A stretch of 64,000 nucleotides of DNA from Actinoallomurus bryophytorum (GCF_006716425.1 NZ_VFOZ01000003.1:124001-188000); one strand, 5' to 3'. Counted from the stretch's first letter, positions 52,435-61,270 are shown. Notes: generated by a model from the letters alone, not told the origin. Numbers and translations: made by a program.

Positions 52435-53582
52435 GGTTCTCCGACGCGGCACGGCCCGAGCTCGCCGACCCGCGCTCACGCCGCACCCGGCGCCAGGCCG
52501 CGGCCGACGCACGCGCGCGCCGCGTGGAAGCGACCGAGGCCGTCCCCGGCTGGGAGGAGCTGCGGGAGGCCGGCGCCGCGATCAGGGACCGCACACTCCG
52601 TGAGCTCGGCACGCACCTGGAGACGCTGGAGACCTCGGTCGCCGAGGAGGGCGGCCAGGTCCACTGGGCCCGTGACGCCGCCGAGGCACGCCGCGTCATC
52701 GCCAGGCTGCTACCGCCGGAGGCCCAGGGACACGCCCTGGTCCGATCCGACGTCACCGACGAGATCGGCCTGGACGGCGGGGAGCCGGGCCCGCACACCA
52801 AGGCGGCGATCGTCGGGGCCGGCTTCCTGGTGGCCGAGACGGGCACCGTCGTCGTCACCGACCGCGGCGAGGGCCTGAGCTTTCCCGGCACACTCGTCGT
52901 CGTGGCCGGCATCGAGGACATCGTGCCGGACTGGACCGACCTCGAGGTGCTGCTCCAGCTGCTGTCCCGCGCGGGCGCGGGCCGGCCGATGCACCCCGCC
53001 GTCGCGACCCGGACCGGGGAGTTCCAGCTCGTCCTGGTCGACAACGGCCGTACGAAGGTGCTCGCGGACCCGGCCGGCCGTGAGGCGCTGCGGTGCGTCC
53101 ACTGCTCGGCCTGCAGCGCCGTCTGCCCGGTCTTCGAGCGCACCGGTCCCCGGCCGTACGGCCAGGGCCGCGCCGGGCCGATCGGCGCCGTGCTCACCCC
53201 GCAGATACGCGGCGTCGAGGCGTCGCTCGGCGCGTCCCTGCCCTTCGCGTCCACCCTCTGCGGCGCCTGCGCGGACGTCTGCCCCGTGAAGATCGACATC
53301 CCCGGGATGCTCGTGCACCTGCGCGGCCGTGTCGTCGAGTCGCGGCGCCGGCGCCCCGTGCCGACGCCCGAGCTGCTGCTGATGCGCGGCCTCGCGTGGA
53401 GCATGGGCGACGAGCGGCGCTATGAGCGGACGCTCGTACGGAGGGCCCGGTGGGCGCGGCTGCTCGCCCGTGACGGCCGGATCCGCAGGCTGCCGGGCCT
53501 GCTCGGCAAGTGGACCGACGCGCGTGACCTGCCCGCGCCGCCGAGACAGAGCTTCCGCGCCTGGTGGCGGCGCCGCCGATGA
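52431..53582 (+). CDS. lutB: Lactate utilisation protein B, short form
   Basis: A 383-residue iron-sulfur protein with an N-terminal LUD domain and a ferredoxin-like cluster region. Cluster ligands are CVHCSACSAVC (Cys222, 225, 228, 232) and CGACADVC (Cys277, 280, 284). The family is usually about 470 residues. Here DVTDEIGL is followed after about a dozen residues by GFLVAETGTVVV, so about 60 residues of the LUD domain are missing compared with B. subtilis LutB as I recall it. The reading frame and 4-base overlaps with lutA and lutC are intact, so it looks functional. Confidence 0.85.
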   Translation: MRFSDAARPELADPRSRRTRRQAAADARARRVEATEAVPGWEELREAGAAIRDRTLRELGTHLETLETSVAEEGGQVHWARDAAEARRVIARLLPPEAQGHALVRSDVTDEIGLDGGEPGPHTKAAIVGAGFLVAETGTVVVTDRGEGLSFPGTLVVVAGIEDIVPDWTDLEVLLQLLSRAGAGRPMHPAVATRTGEFQLVLVDNGRTKVLADPAGREALRCVHCSACSAVCPVFERTGPRPYGQGRAGPIGAVLTPQIRGVEASLGASLPFASTLCGACADVCPVKIDIPGMLVHLRGRVVESRRRRPVPTPELLLMRGLAWSMGDERRYERTLVRRARWARLLARDGRIRRLPGLLGKWTDARDLPAPPRQSFRAWWRRRR

Positions 53583-54163
53583 GCGCACGGGAGGAGATCC
53601 TGCGGCGGGTGCGCGCCGCGTCGGGGGAGGGACGCGACGGTGCGCCGGTCCCGCGCGGCTACCGGCGGCGTCCCCCGATGGAGCGGGGCGATGTGATCGC
53701 GCTGTTCGGCGAACAGGTCGCGGCCCACCACGCCGCCGTGCGTCACGTGACCGCCGAGGAGCTGGTCGACGCGATGGCCGTCATGCTGTGGGCACGGGAG
53801 GCCAAGCGTGTCGCGGTCCCGGCCGACCTGCCGCGTGGCTGGCTGGCGGGCCTGGAGGGCGTACGCCCGCTCGCCGACGACCCGCCGCTCGACCCGGCCT
53901 CACTGGCCGAGACCGACGGCGTGGTGACCGGATGCGCGCTCGCCATCGCCGAGACCGGCACGGTCGTCCTCGACGGCGGCCGGGCACAGGGCCGCCGCGC
54001 GCTCACCCTGATCCCGCGGCACCACCTGTGCGTCGTGCACGCCGACCAGATCGTGCACACCGTCCCGGAGGCCGTCGACCGTCTGGACCCCTACCCTCCG
54101 CTCAGCTGGATCAGCGGTCCGCCCCGTGGCCGCAGCCTGGAGATCCTCGTCGTGGAGGACTGA
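53579..54163 (+). CDS. lutC: Lactate utilisation protein C (LUD domain)
   Basis: A 194-residue LUD-domain protein, third member of the L-lactate oxidation complex. SAREEILRRVRAA starts it, and TGCALAIAETGTVVLDGG and LIPRHHLCVVHADQIVHTVPEA are the conserved late segments. ATG 53579 overlaps the lutB stop by four bases. Its last 53 bases overlap the convergent MpaB-like gene, an unusually long tail-to-tail overlap, so both C-termini are constrained by the same DNA. Confidence 0.9.
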   Translation: MSAREEILRRVRAASGEGRDGAPVPRGYRRRPPMERGDVIALFGEQVAAHHAAVRHVTAEELVDAMAVMLWAREAKRVAVPADLPRGWLAGLEGVRPLADDPPLDPASLAETDGVVTGCALAIAETGTVVLDGGRAQGRRALTLIPRHHLCVVHADQIVHTVPEAVDRLDPYPPLSWISGPPRGRSLEILVVED

Positions 54164-55031
54164 TCGGCTGACCGCGGCCGGCGTGCGCGCACGCCCACGG
54201 CGGGCCGATGTCGTCCAGCGTGTAGCCGTCGGGGTAGGAGCGGGGGTGAGGCTTCTTCGGCATCCGCTCCGGGCGCGGCGGCATCAGCCGTACGAACACC
54301 GCACGCGCCCGCAGAACGCGGTCGGCGGCCACCTCCATCGCGCGCGGTGCCCGCGGCAGGCCCAGCGCCTGGCGCAGCGGCTCGTCCATGATCGACAGCA
54401 CGCCGTTGCGCGCGAGCGATCGCGCGAAACGCGGGAACCAGCCCTGGAAGATGGCGATCGTCGCGTCCGCCACCCTTCGGCCGGCGTCGTCGTAGGCGTA
54501 GTGCTCGCGCTCGTACTCGTCGAGGAAGGAGGAGAACTCCTCGTACGTCTCCGGGACGCCCTTCAGCCCCATGAGGCGGCCCATGTGGCGGAAGTTGTTC
54601 ACCGTGGCGCGTACCTCGTGCCTGCTGTAGGGCCGCCAGCCGTACCGCGAGATCCAGCGCACCGGCACGACCACGAACGTCGACAGGACGTAGACGAAGT
54701 CGTCGTTGCCGATGGGGTACCTGCCGTGGATCTTGTTCATCCGGCGGACCGCGGCCCGGCCGCGCTCAGAGTCCATGCCGCCGTCGCGCGTCGTCTCGTA
54801 CAGCAGGACGACGGTGTCGTCGTAGCGTTTCTGCCCACGCTCACCGAACTCCCGTGTGCGGTCCAGCAGCCTGCCGATCGAGGGCACGGCGTACGTGCGG
54901 ACCAGCGCCAGCTCCAGCGCGCGGGTGACGTCCCAGGGGAACTCGTATTCCGCGCTGAGCCGGTAGATCTCCTGGTAGTCGCGCTCGGGGTCGAGCCGCT
55001 GGATCTGCCGGAGCCGGGAGTGTCGCGCCAT
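54111..55031 (-). CDS. Oxygenase MpaB-family protein (DUF2236)
   Basis: A 306-residue protein with the MpaB/latex-clearing-type fold. YEFPWDVTRALELALVRTYAVPSIGRLL and WRPYSRHEVRATVNNFRHMGRLMGL are characteristic segments. Related enzymes bind heme b through conserved histidines and oxidise terpenes or rubber. No signal peptide is seen. It is not a full latex-clearing protein. The substrate is unknown. The C-terminal 18 codons overlap lutC on the other strand. Confidence 0.82.
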   Translation of the reverse strand: MARHSRLRQIQRLDPERDYQEIYRLSAEYEFPWDVTRALELALVRTYAVPSIGRLLDRTREFGERGQKRYDDTVVLLYETTRDGGMDSERGRAAVRRMNKIHGRYPIGNDDFVYVLSTFVVVPVRWISRYGWRPYSRHEVRATVNNFRHMGRLMGLKGVPETYEEFSSFLDEYEREHYAYDDAGRRVADATIAIFQGWFPRFARSLARNGVLSIMDEPLRQALGLPRAPRAMEVAADRVLRARAVFVRLMPPRPERMPKKPHPRSYPDGYTLDDIGPPWACAHAGRGQPISPPRRGSPGCGHGADR

Positions 55032-55293
55032 CCAGCCCCTCCGGGTACTTCCGAGTATGGGGCCGCTGATCGTACGGGGAGAATGCGGCCATTCGCTATG
55101 GCATGTCTCACAGCGACGATGTCACCGCTCCGCGTGACAGCCACGGCAACCTGTGATGCACCAGGTCAGGGGTGCGCGATGCCCGGAGCCTGATCCGGCC
55201 CATCGCGCCTCCGGCCGCGCCGCGACGCGCGCCTTCCTTGATGCGGCTCGGTCAGGAGCGGTTCGGCCGAAGTGCCTCCGGGCCTCGCGGCCG

Positions 55294-55833
55294 TCAGGCG
55301 ATGCCAGTGAGGACGCCGTCGAGGCCGGCGCGGAAACGCCCCTCCCAGTCGAGGTCGTCCGGTGTCGTCTCGGCCGCGCGTTCGCGTGCCTCCAGGGCCA
55401 CGGTGCCGAGGAGGTAGCCGAGCAGCGTGTGCGCGCCGACGGCCGCCTGTGCCTCCGTGCGTCCCGCGGTCCGCAGCAGGTCTTCGAGGGACTGGGTCGT
55501 GGCCAGCAGGGCGCCCGGGTTGCGGCGGGTCACGATGAGCGGCATCACGCCGACGTGTTCCAGCAGGCGGTCGCGGTAGCCGTGGGCCCAGTCGCGCAGC
55601 CGGTCGCGCGGGGCGCCGTTGCCGGGAGGGACCGGGTGTGCGGCGACATAGGCGATCAGCTGCTCGAGGAGCTGTTCCTTCCCGTGGGGGAGGTGATGGT
55701 AGATCGCCATCGCCTCGACCTCCAGCGAGTCGCCCAGGCGGCGCATGGTGAGGCGGCCGAGCCCCTGGCCGTCGATGAGGTGGAGCGCGGTCTCGATGAT
55801 GCGCTCGCGGGTGAGCGGCGGTCGCTGCGACAT
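55294..55833 (-). CDS. TetR-family regulator
   Basis: A 179-residue TetR protein with the HTH in LTRERIIETALHLIDGQG and MRRLGDSLEVEAMAIYHHLPHGKEQLLEQL (broken by its turn). The C-terminal domain is short and helical. It is divergent from a 136-residue gene of unknown function, about 110 bases away. No perfect operator is evident, and the target gene is uncertain. Confidence 0.88.
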   Translation of the reverse strand: MSQRPPLTRERIIETALHLIDGQGLGRLTMRRLGDSLEVEAMAIYHHLPHGKEQLLEQLIAYVAAHPVPPGNGAPRDRLRDWAHGYRDRLLEHVGVMPLIVTRRNPGALLATTQSLEDLLRTAGRTEAQAAVGAHTLLGYLLGTVALEARERAAETTPDDLDWEGRFRAGLDGVLTGIA

Positions 55834-55943
55834 GATTGCACCTTACTATGTAAAGGCGGCGGCCGGGAAGTGTCCCGGCCGCGTGTCACGCCTCGCCACC
55901 CTCTACCCTTGGCTCGGACAGCAACGAGAGAAGGAGCGCCGCC

Positions 55944-56354
55944 ATGAGCCTGGGTCGCAAGATGAGCCCGGAGGTCGCTGAGCGCTACGCCGCCGACAAA
56001 GAGCTCGCCGCCGGTCTTCGCGACAGGCTCACCGACGCGCAGGAGGCCGAGGGCCGGCTTCGTTCCGCCCAGGCCGCCCGCAGCCCGTACGCCGAGGTGC
56101 GCGAGCTCGCGATCGGCTACGAGCGCGCGCTGTACACCGCGATCCTCACCGCCGACGCCGCCGAGCGTGTCGCCATGGGCACCAAGACCTACGAGCACGG
56201 CGACGCCGGCCAGCGCCGCTCGGCGCAGATCGCCGCCCGCCGCGCCCGCGCCAAGCCGGCCGTACGCCCGTACACCGACGAGGCCGACCGCCTGCGGACC
56301 TTGCGCGAGACGCACAAGCTGACCTTCCGCGCCAGCCCGTCGGTCGCCGGCTGA
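55944..56354 (+). CDS. Small helical hypothetical protein
   Basis: A 136-residue, charged, mostly alpha-helical protein (EVAERYAADKELAAGLRDRL, then EAEGRLRSAQAARSPYAEVR). I do not recognise the family. AAGGAG lies seven bases before the ATG and codon use is normal, so it is probably real. It has no signal or membrane segment. Confidence 0.68.
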   Translation: MSLGRKMSPEVAERYAADKELAAGLRDRLTDAQEAEGRLRSAQAARSPYAEVRELAIGYERALYTAILTADAAERVAMGTKTYEHGDAGQRRSAQIAARRARAKPAVRPYTDEADRLRTLRETHKLTFRASPSVAG

Positions 56355-56634
56355 GCCGCTCGCGTACGAGGTCGGCCGCGGTCTCGTAGATCGTTCGCTT
56401 GCATCGGGTCATCAGCGCGGTGACCTGGCAGCGAAGTCACCGGTTCGCTGGGCAGACTTGGCGCAGACGTTGATCGTCTCGTGCGCTAGACCAGCATGAA
56501 CACGGCCGTTCCGAAGTGGCATGGGCCGTCCAACTCTGAGAATCTACCGACTCAGGGAATCGTCGTGGGCCACAGCGCCCGGTCCGCTCGCGGCGAAGCG
56601 AGTCAGTAGGAAGTGCTCTGTCCGGGGGGATCAC

Positions 56635-57261
56635 TTGGAGCGCACGCCGCCAGATCGGCGCGACCTTCTGCACGCGTGCAGAGAGGGAGTCGTCGCCATC
56701 TGTGAGCTGGCCGCGCACTTCTCGGACTGGTCGATCCCGACGCCGTGCCGTGAGTGGGAGGCCCTCGATCTGGCCGGCCACCTCCGCTGCGTGGCGGAGA
56801 ACTTCCATGAGTACCTCAACGACGCGCCGGACAGCCGCCTGTCCCGGTTGTTCGCCCAGGACGCGCCCGCCGCGCTGCTCGTACGCCAGCTGTCGCGCCA
56901 GAACGCCGCCGAGCTGGCCGTCCTGCCCGCCGCCACCGGACGCGAGCACATCGTGGCGTTCGCGGTGTCCGCCGAGGCGTACGCCGACCGGCTGCCGGAC
57001 GTGTGGGACGAGCCGTACCTGTCCTATCGCGGGACCAAGCTGACGACCGGCGACTACGCCGGGGCGGTGTGCGTCGAGTGGCATCTGCACGCCTGGGACC
57101 TGGCCCGCGCCCTCGACAAGGACCACCGCCCGAGCCGCCCGGACGTCGTCGAGGCCGCGTGGCGTACCGGGGTGCCGCACCTGCCGGCACCCAATGGGGG
57201 AGACCGCTGGGAGGCCGTGCTCCGCGCCTCCGGCCGCGTCCCGGACTGGCAGCCCACCTGA
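56635..57261 (+). CDS. Mycothiol-dependent maleylpyruvate isomerase-like (DinB fold) protein
   Basis: A 208-residue metalloenzyme of the DinB/MDMPI superfamily. The ligand histidines are seen in LAGHLRCVAENFHEYL and VEWHLHAWDLARAL. In actinomycetes these enzymes bind a divalent metal and mycothiol for isomerisation or conjugation reactions. TTG 56635 follows GGGGGGA by four bases. An in-frame ATG at 56521 would add 38 residues without a ribosome site or family similarity. The gene stands alone. Confidence 0.82.
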   Translation: MERTPPDRRDLLHACREGVVAICELAAHFSDWSIPTPCREWEALDLAGHLRCVAENFHEYLNDAPDSRLSRLFAQDAPAALLVRQLSRQNAAELAVLPAATGREHIVAFAVSAEAYADRLPDVWDEPYLSYRGTKLTTGDYAGAVCVEWHLHAWDLARALDKDHRPSRPDVVEAAWRTGVPHLPAPNGGDRWEAVLRASGRVPDWQPT

Positions 57262-57297
57262 GAGCCGCGACGCGGAAAAGACTCCGGCCCGGCACCG

Positions 57298-57879
57298 CTA
57301 CCGCTCGGCCGTCCGGATCCTCGCCGTCGTCGTGGGCCGGTAGCGTACGTTCACGGCCGCCGTGGGGTCGCCCTCGCCGAGCCCGTGAAGGCGGATCGGC
57401 TCGCCGCCGGGGTTGTCGTACAGCCGGATGCCCTCGCCGAGCAGGATCGGTGCGATGTGCAGGTCGATCTCGTCGATCAGTCCCCGTTCGAGAAGCTGAC
57501 GGCCGATGGTCGGCGAGAACACCTCGAGGTTCTTGCCGCCGGCCGCCTCCAGCCCGATCCGCACCGCCTCGGCCGGGTCACAGTTCAGGAACGTCACTCC
57601 GTCGGCGGGCGCCGCGTCCTCGGGGTGGTGGGTGAGCACGAAGATGGGCCCGTCCCAGGCGCCGCCGTACGGGCGGCTGTCATCGATGACGTCCCAGCCG
57701 TCCCGGCCCCCCAGCACGGCGCCCGTGGTCTCGATGTAGTTCCGGTGCAGGCCCGGACGGACCGATGTCCCGGTCATCCAGTCCATCTCGTGGTTCGGCC
57801 CCGCCACGAACCCGTCCAGCGACATCAGGAAGTGCCAGAGCACCTTTCCGTCCGCGGTCTGTGGCTCGGTGTCGTTCAT
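57298..57879 (-). CDS. Dihydrofolate reductase family (RibD C-terminal-like) protein
   Basis: A 193-residue RibD-C/DHFR-like protein and the second in this window. VLWHFLMSLDGFVAGPNHEMDWMTG starts the fold, VLGGRDGWDVIDD gives the nucleotide loop, and LLERGLIDEIDLHIAPILLGEG marks the C-terminal half. It is divergent from an HxlR regulator with a perfect inverted repeat 18-38 bases upstream of its ATG, so it is probably the regulator's main target, likely a redox-stress reductase. Confidence 0.88.
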   Translation of the reverse strand: MNDTEPQTADGKVLWHFLMSLDGFVAGPNHEMDWMTGTSVRPGLHRNYIETTGAVLGGRDGWDVIDDSRPYGGAWDGPIFVLTHHPEDAAPADGVTFLNCDPAEAVRIGLEAAGGKNLEVFSPTIGRQLLERGLIDEIDLHIAPILLGEGIRLYDNPGGEPIRLHGLGEGDPTAAVNVRYRPTTTARIRTAER

Positions 57880-57896
57880 TCGCCGCCTCCTGCCAT

Positions 57897-57917
57897 CCGA
57901 TTGCTTTTTGCAATCGG
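57897..57917. promoter_or_regulatory. HxlR operator (CCGATTGC-N5-GCAATCGG)
   Basis: A perfect 8-base inverted repeat with a 5-base T spacer lies in the 100-base divergent gap. A half-site GATTGCAA occurs again at 57946-57953 overlapping the TAGATT -10 box (57944-57949) of the HxlR gene. Confidence 0.75.
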
Positions 57918-57979
57918 TAGGCCGACGCTAAGCCATCCGATGGTAGATTGCAACCAGGTCGGAAGTGAGGGGTGAGCTG

Positions 57980-58462
57980 GTGGAGCCGGCGCGTTCGGGT
58001 TGCCCGATCAATGCCGCGGTCGAGGCGTTCGGCGACCGCTGGAGCCTGCTCGTGCTGCGGGACGTGATGTTCGGTGACCGGCGCTACTTCAGGGAGCTGC
58101 TCGCCGGCTCCGAGGAGGGGATCGCCTCCAACATCCTGGCCGACCGGCTGAAGCGGCTGGTGAACGCCGGCCTGCTGACCCGCGAGGACGCCGGGCCCGG
58201 ACGGCGGGCCGCCTACAGCCTGACCGAGGCGTCGATCCAGTTGGTGCCGGTCTTCGCGCAGCTCGGCGACTGGGGTCTGCGCCACCGCCCGACCACGACG
58301 CGGCTGCGGGTGCGGGCGGAGCTCCTCGCGGCCGGCGGGCCGGAGCTGTGGGACGGGTTCATGGCCGAGCTGCGGACCCTCCATCTCGGCACAGCGGCAC
58401 CGGAACGGGATGGTCCGAGCGTCATGGAACGCCTGGCCGAGGCCTATGCCGCGGCGCTCTGA
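57980..58462 (+). CDS. HxlR-family transcriptional regulator
   Basis: A 160-residue winged-helix regulator. The family start GCPINAAVEAFGDRWSLLVLRDVMF includes the cysteine that senses aldehydes or oxidants in HxlR/HypR/QorR-type proteins. The HTH spans about residues 40-85 (IASNILADRLKRLVNAGLL). GTG 57980 is favoured because GAGGGG is about eight bases upstream; GTG 57965 would add five residues. It is divergent from the RibD-C gene it probably controls. Confidence 0.88.
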   Translation: MEPARSGCPINAAVEAFGDRWSLLVLRDVMFGDRRYFRELLAGSEEGIASNILADRLKRLVNAGLLTREDAGPGRRAAYSLTEASIQLVPVFAQLGDWGLRHRPTTTRLRVRAELLAAGGPELWDGFMAELRTLHLGTAAPERDGPSVMERLAEAYAAAL

Positions 58463-58564
58463 CGTCCGTGACCGACCGCTCCGATGAGGCGTGCCCCCTG
58501 CCGGCCGCGCGAGGCCCGGGCGACGAGGATGCACGGACCGATGGCCGGGACGCCGGACGACGGC

Positions 58565-58619
58565 TAGTATGCGCGTCAAGTGAGGGTGTGGTACAAGAAC
58601 CGTCACGTGTTTCTTGTAA
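58565..58619 (+). promoter_or_regulatory. plsC promoter with downstream inverted repeat
   Basis: TAGTAT (58565-58570) is a good -10 box. Downstream, TACAAGAA (58592-58599) and TTCTTGTA (58611-58618) form an 8-base inverted repeat containing CACGTG in its 11-base centre. It lies in the 110-base leader, so it may be an operator that blocks elongation or an RNA hairpin. Confidence 0.5.
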
Positions 58620-58688
58620 CGCCCCCGCACCGACGCACCGGGAGGTGAGGCGTCAGACTGTCGGGCACCCCTCGGTGGAAGGCTGACC

Positions 58689-59333
58689 GTGTTCTTCTGG
58701 TTCCTCAAGCACATACTGCTTGGTCCGCTGCTGCGCCTGGTGTTCCGGCCCAAGGTCACGGGCACGGTTCCCAAGGGTCCTGCCATCATCGCCTCCAACC
58801 ATCTGTCGTTCTGTGACTCGCTCTTCCTGCCGCTCGTCGTGCCGGGACAGATGGTCTTCATCGGCAAGGACGACTACTTCGTCCGTAAGGGCCTCAAGGG
58901 CCGGTTGATGGCCGCCTTCTTCCGCGGCGTGGGCACCATCCCCGTGGACCGCAGTGGCGGTTCCGAGGCCGCCGACGCGCTCTCGACGGCTCTGCGCGTC
59001 CTCAAGGAGGGCGGGCTGTTCGGCATCTACCCCGAGGGGACCCGCTCACCGGACGGCCGGCTGTACCGCGGCAAGACCGGTGTCGCGCGGCTGGCGGTGG
59101 AGTCCGGTGCGCCGGTCCACCCCTGCGCGCTGTCCGGGACCGCCGAGATCCAGCCCACCGGCTACCGGATGCCGAGAAAGATCATGCGTCCCGGGATCCA
59201 CTTCGGCGAGCCGTTGCGGTACTCCGAGGGCGCCGATCTCCGCAAGGCCACCGACGAGATCGTCTCGGCCATCCAGGCGCTGTCCGGCCAGGAGTACGTC
59301 GACGTCTACGCCTCGTCGCTCAAGAAGGGCTGA
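58689..59333 (+). CDS. plsC: 1-acyl-sn-glycerol-3-phosphate acyltransferase
   Basis: A 214-residue membrane-associated acyltransferase that makes phosphatidic acid from lysophosphatidic acid. A short N-terminal membrane anchor precedes the catalytic HxxxxD motif in SNHLSFCDSLFLP. FIGKDDYF, GTIPVDRSGG and the acceptor motif YPEGTRSPDGRLYRGKTG follow. GTG 58689 is seven bases after GGAAGG. Its last 14 bases overlap the convergent response-regulator gene. Confidence 0.93.
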   Translation: MFFWFLKHILLGPLLRLVFRPKVTGTVPKGPAIIASNHLSFCDSLFLPLVVPGQMVFIGKDDYFVRKGLKGRLMAAFFRGVGTIPVDRSGGSEAADALSTALRVLKEGGLFGIYPEGTRSPDGRLYRGKTGVARLAVESGAPVHPCALSGTAEIQPTGYRMPRKIMRPGIHFGEPLRYSEGADLRKATDEIVSAIQALSGQEYVDVYASSLKKG

Positions 59334-59964
59334 CGAAGCCGGACTCGTAGGCGGCGATCACGGCCTGCGTGCGGTCCCGGGCCTGGAGCTTGGCCAGGAT
59401 GTTGCCGACGTGGGTCTTGACGGTCTCCACGCTCACCACGAGCTCCGCGGCGATCTCGGCGTTCGACAATCCCTTCGCCATGAGTTCCAGGACCTCGCCC
59501 TCACGCTCGGTGAGCCGGGCTCGCGCCACCCGGTCGGCCGACCGGGTGGCGTGCTGGGCCGCGAGTCCGCGGATCGCGGCGGGGAACAGCAGCGAGTCGC
59601 TCAGCGAGATGGTGCGCAGCGCCTGGATGATCTCCTCCGGCCGGGCGCGCTTGAGCAGGAACCCGCTGGCGCCCGCCCTCAGTGCCTCATAGACGTAGTC
59701 ATCGTTCTCGAACGTCGTGATGACCAGGATCCTGGGCGGGTCGGGGACCGTCGCCAGGATGCTCCTCGTGGCCTGGATGCCGTCGACCGCGGGCATCCGG
59801 ACGTCCATCATCACCACGTCCGGCCGCAGGGACCGCACCAGCGGCAGCACCTCCGCGCCGTCGCCCGCCTCACCCACGACCGCGAAATCCGGCTCCGCGT
59901 CGATGATCGCCCGTAGGCCGGTGCGGATCAGCACCTCGTCGTCCACGATGAGAACGTCCGTCAC
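59320..59964 (-). CDS. NarL/LuxR-type response regulator
   Basis: A 214-residue two-component regulator. The receiver has Asp8-Asp9, the phosphorylation site Asp54 in VVMMDVRMP, and the conserved threonine and lysine in ITTFENDD and FLLKR. The LuxR HTH (about 150-214) contains LTEREGEVLELMAKGLSNAEIA and VSVETVKTHVGNILAKL. GTG 59964 is preferred because GAGGGA lies five to six bases upstream. It starts seven bases after the histidine kinase stops, so they form one operon. Confidence 0.93.
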   Translation of the reverse strand: MTDVLIVDDEVLIRTGLRAIIDAEPDFAVVGEAGDGAEVLPLVRSLRPDVVMMDVRMPAVDGIQATRSILATVPDPPRILVITTFENDDYVYEALRAGASGFLLKRARPEEIIQALRTISLSDSLLFPAAIRGLAAQHATRSADRVARARLTEREGEVLELMAKGLSNAEIAAELVVSVETVKTHVGNILAKLQARDRTQAVIAAYESGFVSPS

Positions 59965-59971
59965 CGGTCCC

Positions 59972-61270
59972 TCACACTCCCGCACGCTGGATGCCGTCAT
60001 TCCCGCCATCGGATCGGTCGCCGGCCGGCTCCCCGGTCCACGGCACGACCGGGAGCGCGACCGAGACCCGCCAGCACCCGTCGTCGGCGCCGGCGCTCAT
60101 CCGGCCCCCGAGGATGGTGACACGCTCACGGATGCCGCGCAGCCCGCGCCCGCCGCCCGTACGCGGTGGCCCCGGCGGGGCCACACCGGCCGGGTTGGTC
60201 ATCTCGAGCTCCAGGCGCGACCCGCGCACCGCCAGGCGCACGGTGACCCTCACCTTTCCCGCGTGAAGGAGCGCGTTGGTCAGGCCCTCCTGCACGATCC
60301 GGTACGCCTCCCTGGACACCACCGGCGGGATCTCCTCGATGCGGCCGATGTCGGCGTCGACCCCGACGCCCGCCGACCGGGTCTGGTCGAACAGCCCGTC
60401 GAGGTCGGCGAGCGTACGCTGCGGGGTCCTGGCGCTCGCGTCCTCGCGCAGCAGGCCGAGTACGTGGTCGAGGTCCTCCAGGGCGGTGCGTCCGGTCTCC
60501 TCGATCGCGGTGAGCGCCCGGCGGGCGAAGTCCGGGTCGGTGTCGAGCAGCCGGGCGGCCGCGGCGGCCTGCAGTGTGGTGACGGTCAGCGCGTGGCCGA
60601 CCGAGTCGTGCAGCTCGCGCGCCAGCCGGTTGCGCTCCATGAGCTGCTCGGTCTGCCGCTCCAGCCGCGCGAGCCGGTCGGCGGGGGAGGGCCCGAGCAG
60701 CACCGGCGCCAGCCGGGCGAACACCGCGCCGACGGCGGCGCCCAGATAGATGATCGCGGGCAGGGCGGCCAGGGCGAGGGTGACCGACAACCACGGCTCG
60801 AACGGCAGGGGCCGGCCGAGGAGCCGGCGGCCGAGGTCGTGGCCGGTGAACGGGGCCTCCAGCAGGTAGATGATCGCGGGCACGCCGACCACCACGGTGA
60901 ACCCGGTCATGCCGCCGAACCCGATGTGCAGCAGCCACCACACGGCCGTACGCCGGCGTGAGCGCCACGACCGCAGGCCCTCGGCGGTCTCCTCCGGGAG
61001 CGGCACGCCGAGCAGGGTCTCGGCCGCGGTCCGGCACAGGACGCGTACGGCCGGCACGAAGGCCACCGCGCTGGAGATCACCACGAACGCGAGCAGCATG
61101 GTCACGCTCTCGAAGACGCTGCGGGCGGGCTGCTGCCGGTACGAGTCCGTGACCGACGCGAGCGCGGCGTAGATCAGGAGATAGGGGACCAGGAGCGCGG
61201 TGCCGCCGAGCAGGAAGGTCCAGCGCCGGTAGGTGGAGACGCTGACCAGTGGGCGCACCACGGATCTCAT
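59972..61270 (-). CDS. NarL-type sensor histidine kinase (HisKA_3)
   Basis: A 432-residue membrane kinase. About five or six membrane helices occupy residues 1-200 and no large extracellular domain is seen, so it likely senses a membrane or lipid signal. The HisKA_3 dimerisation domain has His221 in ARELHDSVGHALTVT, and the ATPase domain has REAYRIVQEGLTNALLHA and RGLRGIRERVTILGG. ATG 61270 is used because the upstream in-frame region has no hydrophobic or conserved content and GAGGA lies before it. It pairs with the response regulator just downstream. Confidence 0.92.
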   Translation of the reverse strand: MRSVVRPLVSVSTYRRWTFLLGGTALLVPYLLIYAALASVTDSYRQQPARSVFESVTMLLAFVVISSAVAFVPAVRVLCRTAAETLLGVPLPEETAEGLRSWRSRRRTAVWWLLHIGFGGMTGFTVVVGVPAIIYLLEAPFTGHDLGRRLLGRPLPFEPWLSVTLALAALPAIIYLGAAVGAVFARLAPVLLGPSPADRLARLERQTEQLMERNRLARELHDSVGHALTVTTLQAAAAARLLDTDPDFARRALTAIEETGRTALEDLDHVLGLLREDASARTPQRTLADLDGLFDQTRSAGVGVDADIGRIEEIPPVVSREAYRIVQEGLTNALLHAGKVRVTVRLAVRGSRLELEMTNPAGVAPPGPPRTGGGRGLRGIRERVTILGGRMSAGADDGCWRVSVALPVVPWTGEPAGDRSDGGNDGIQRAGV

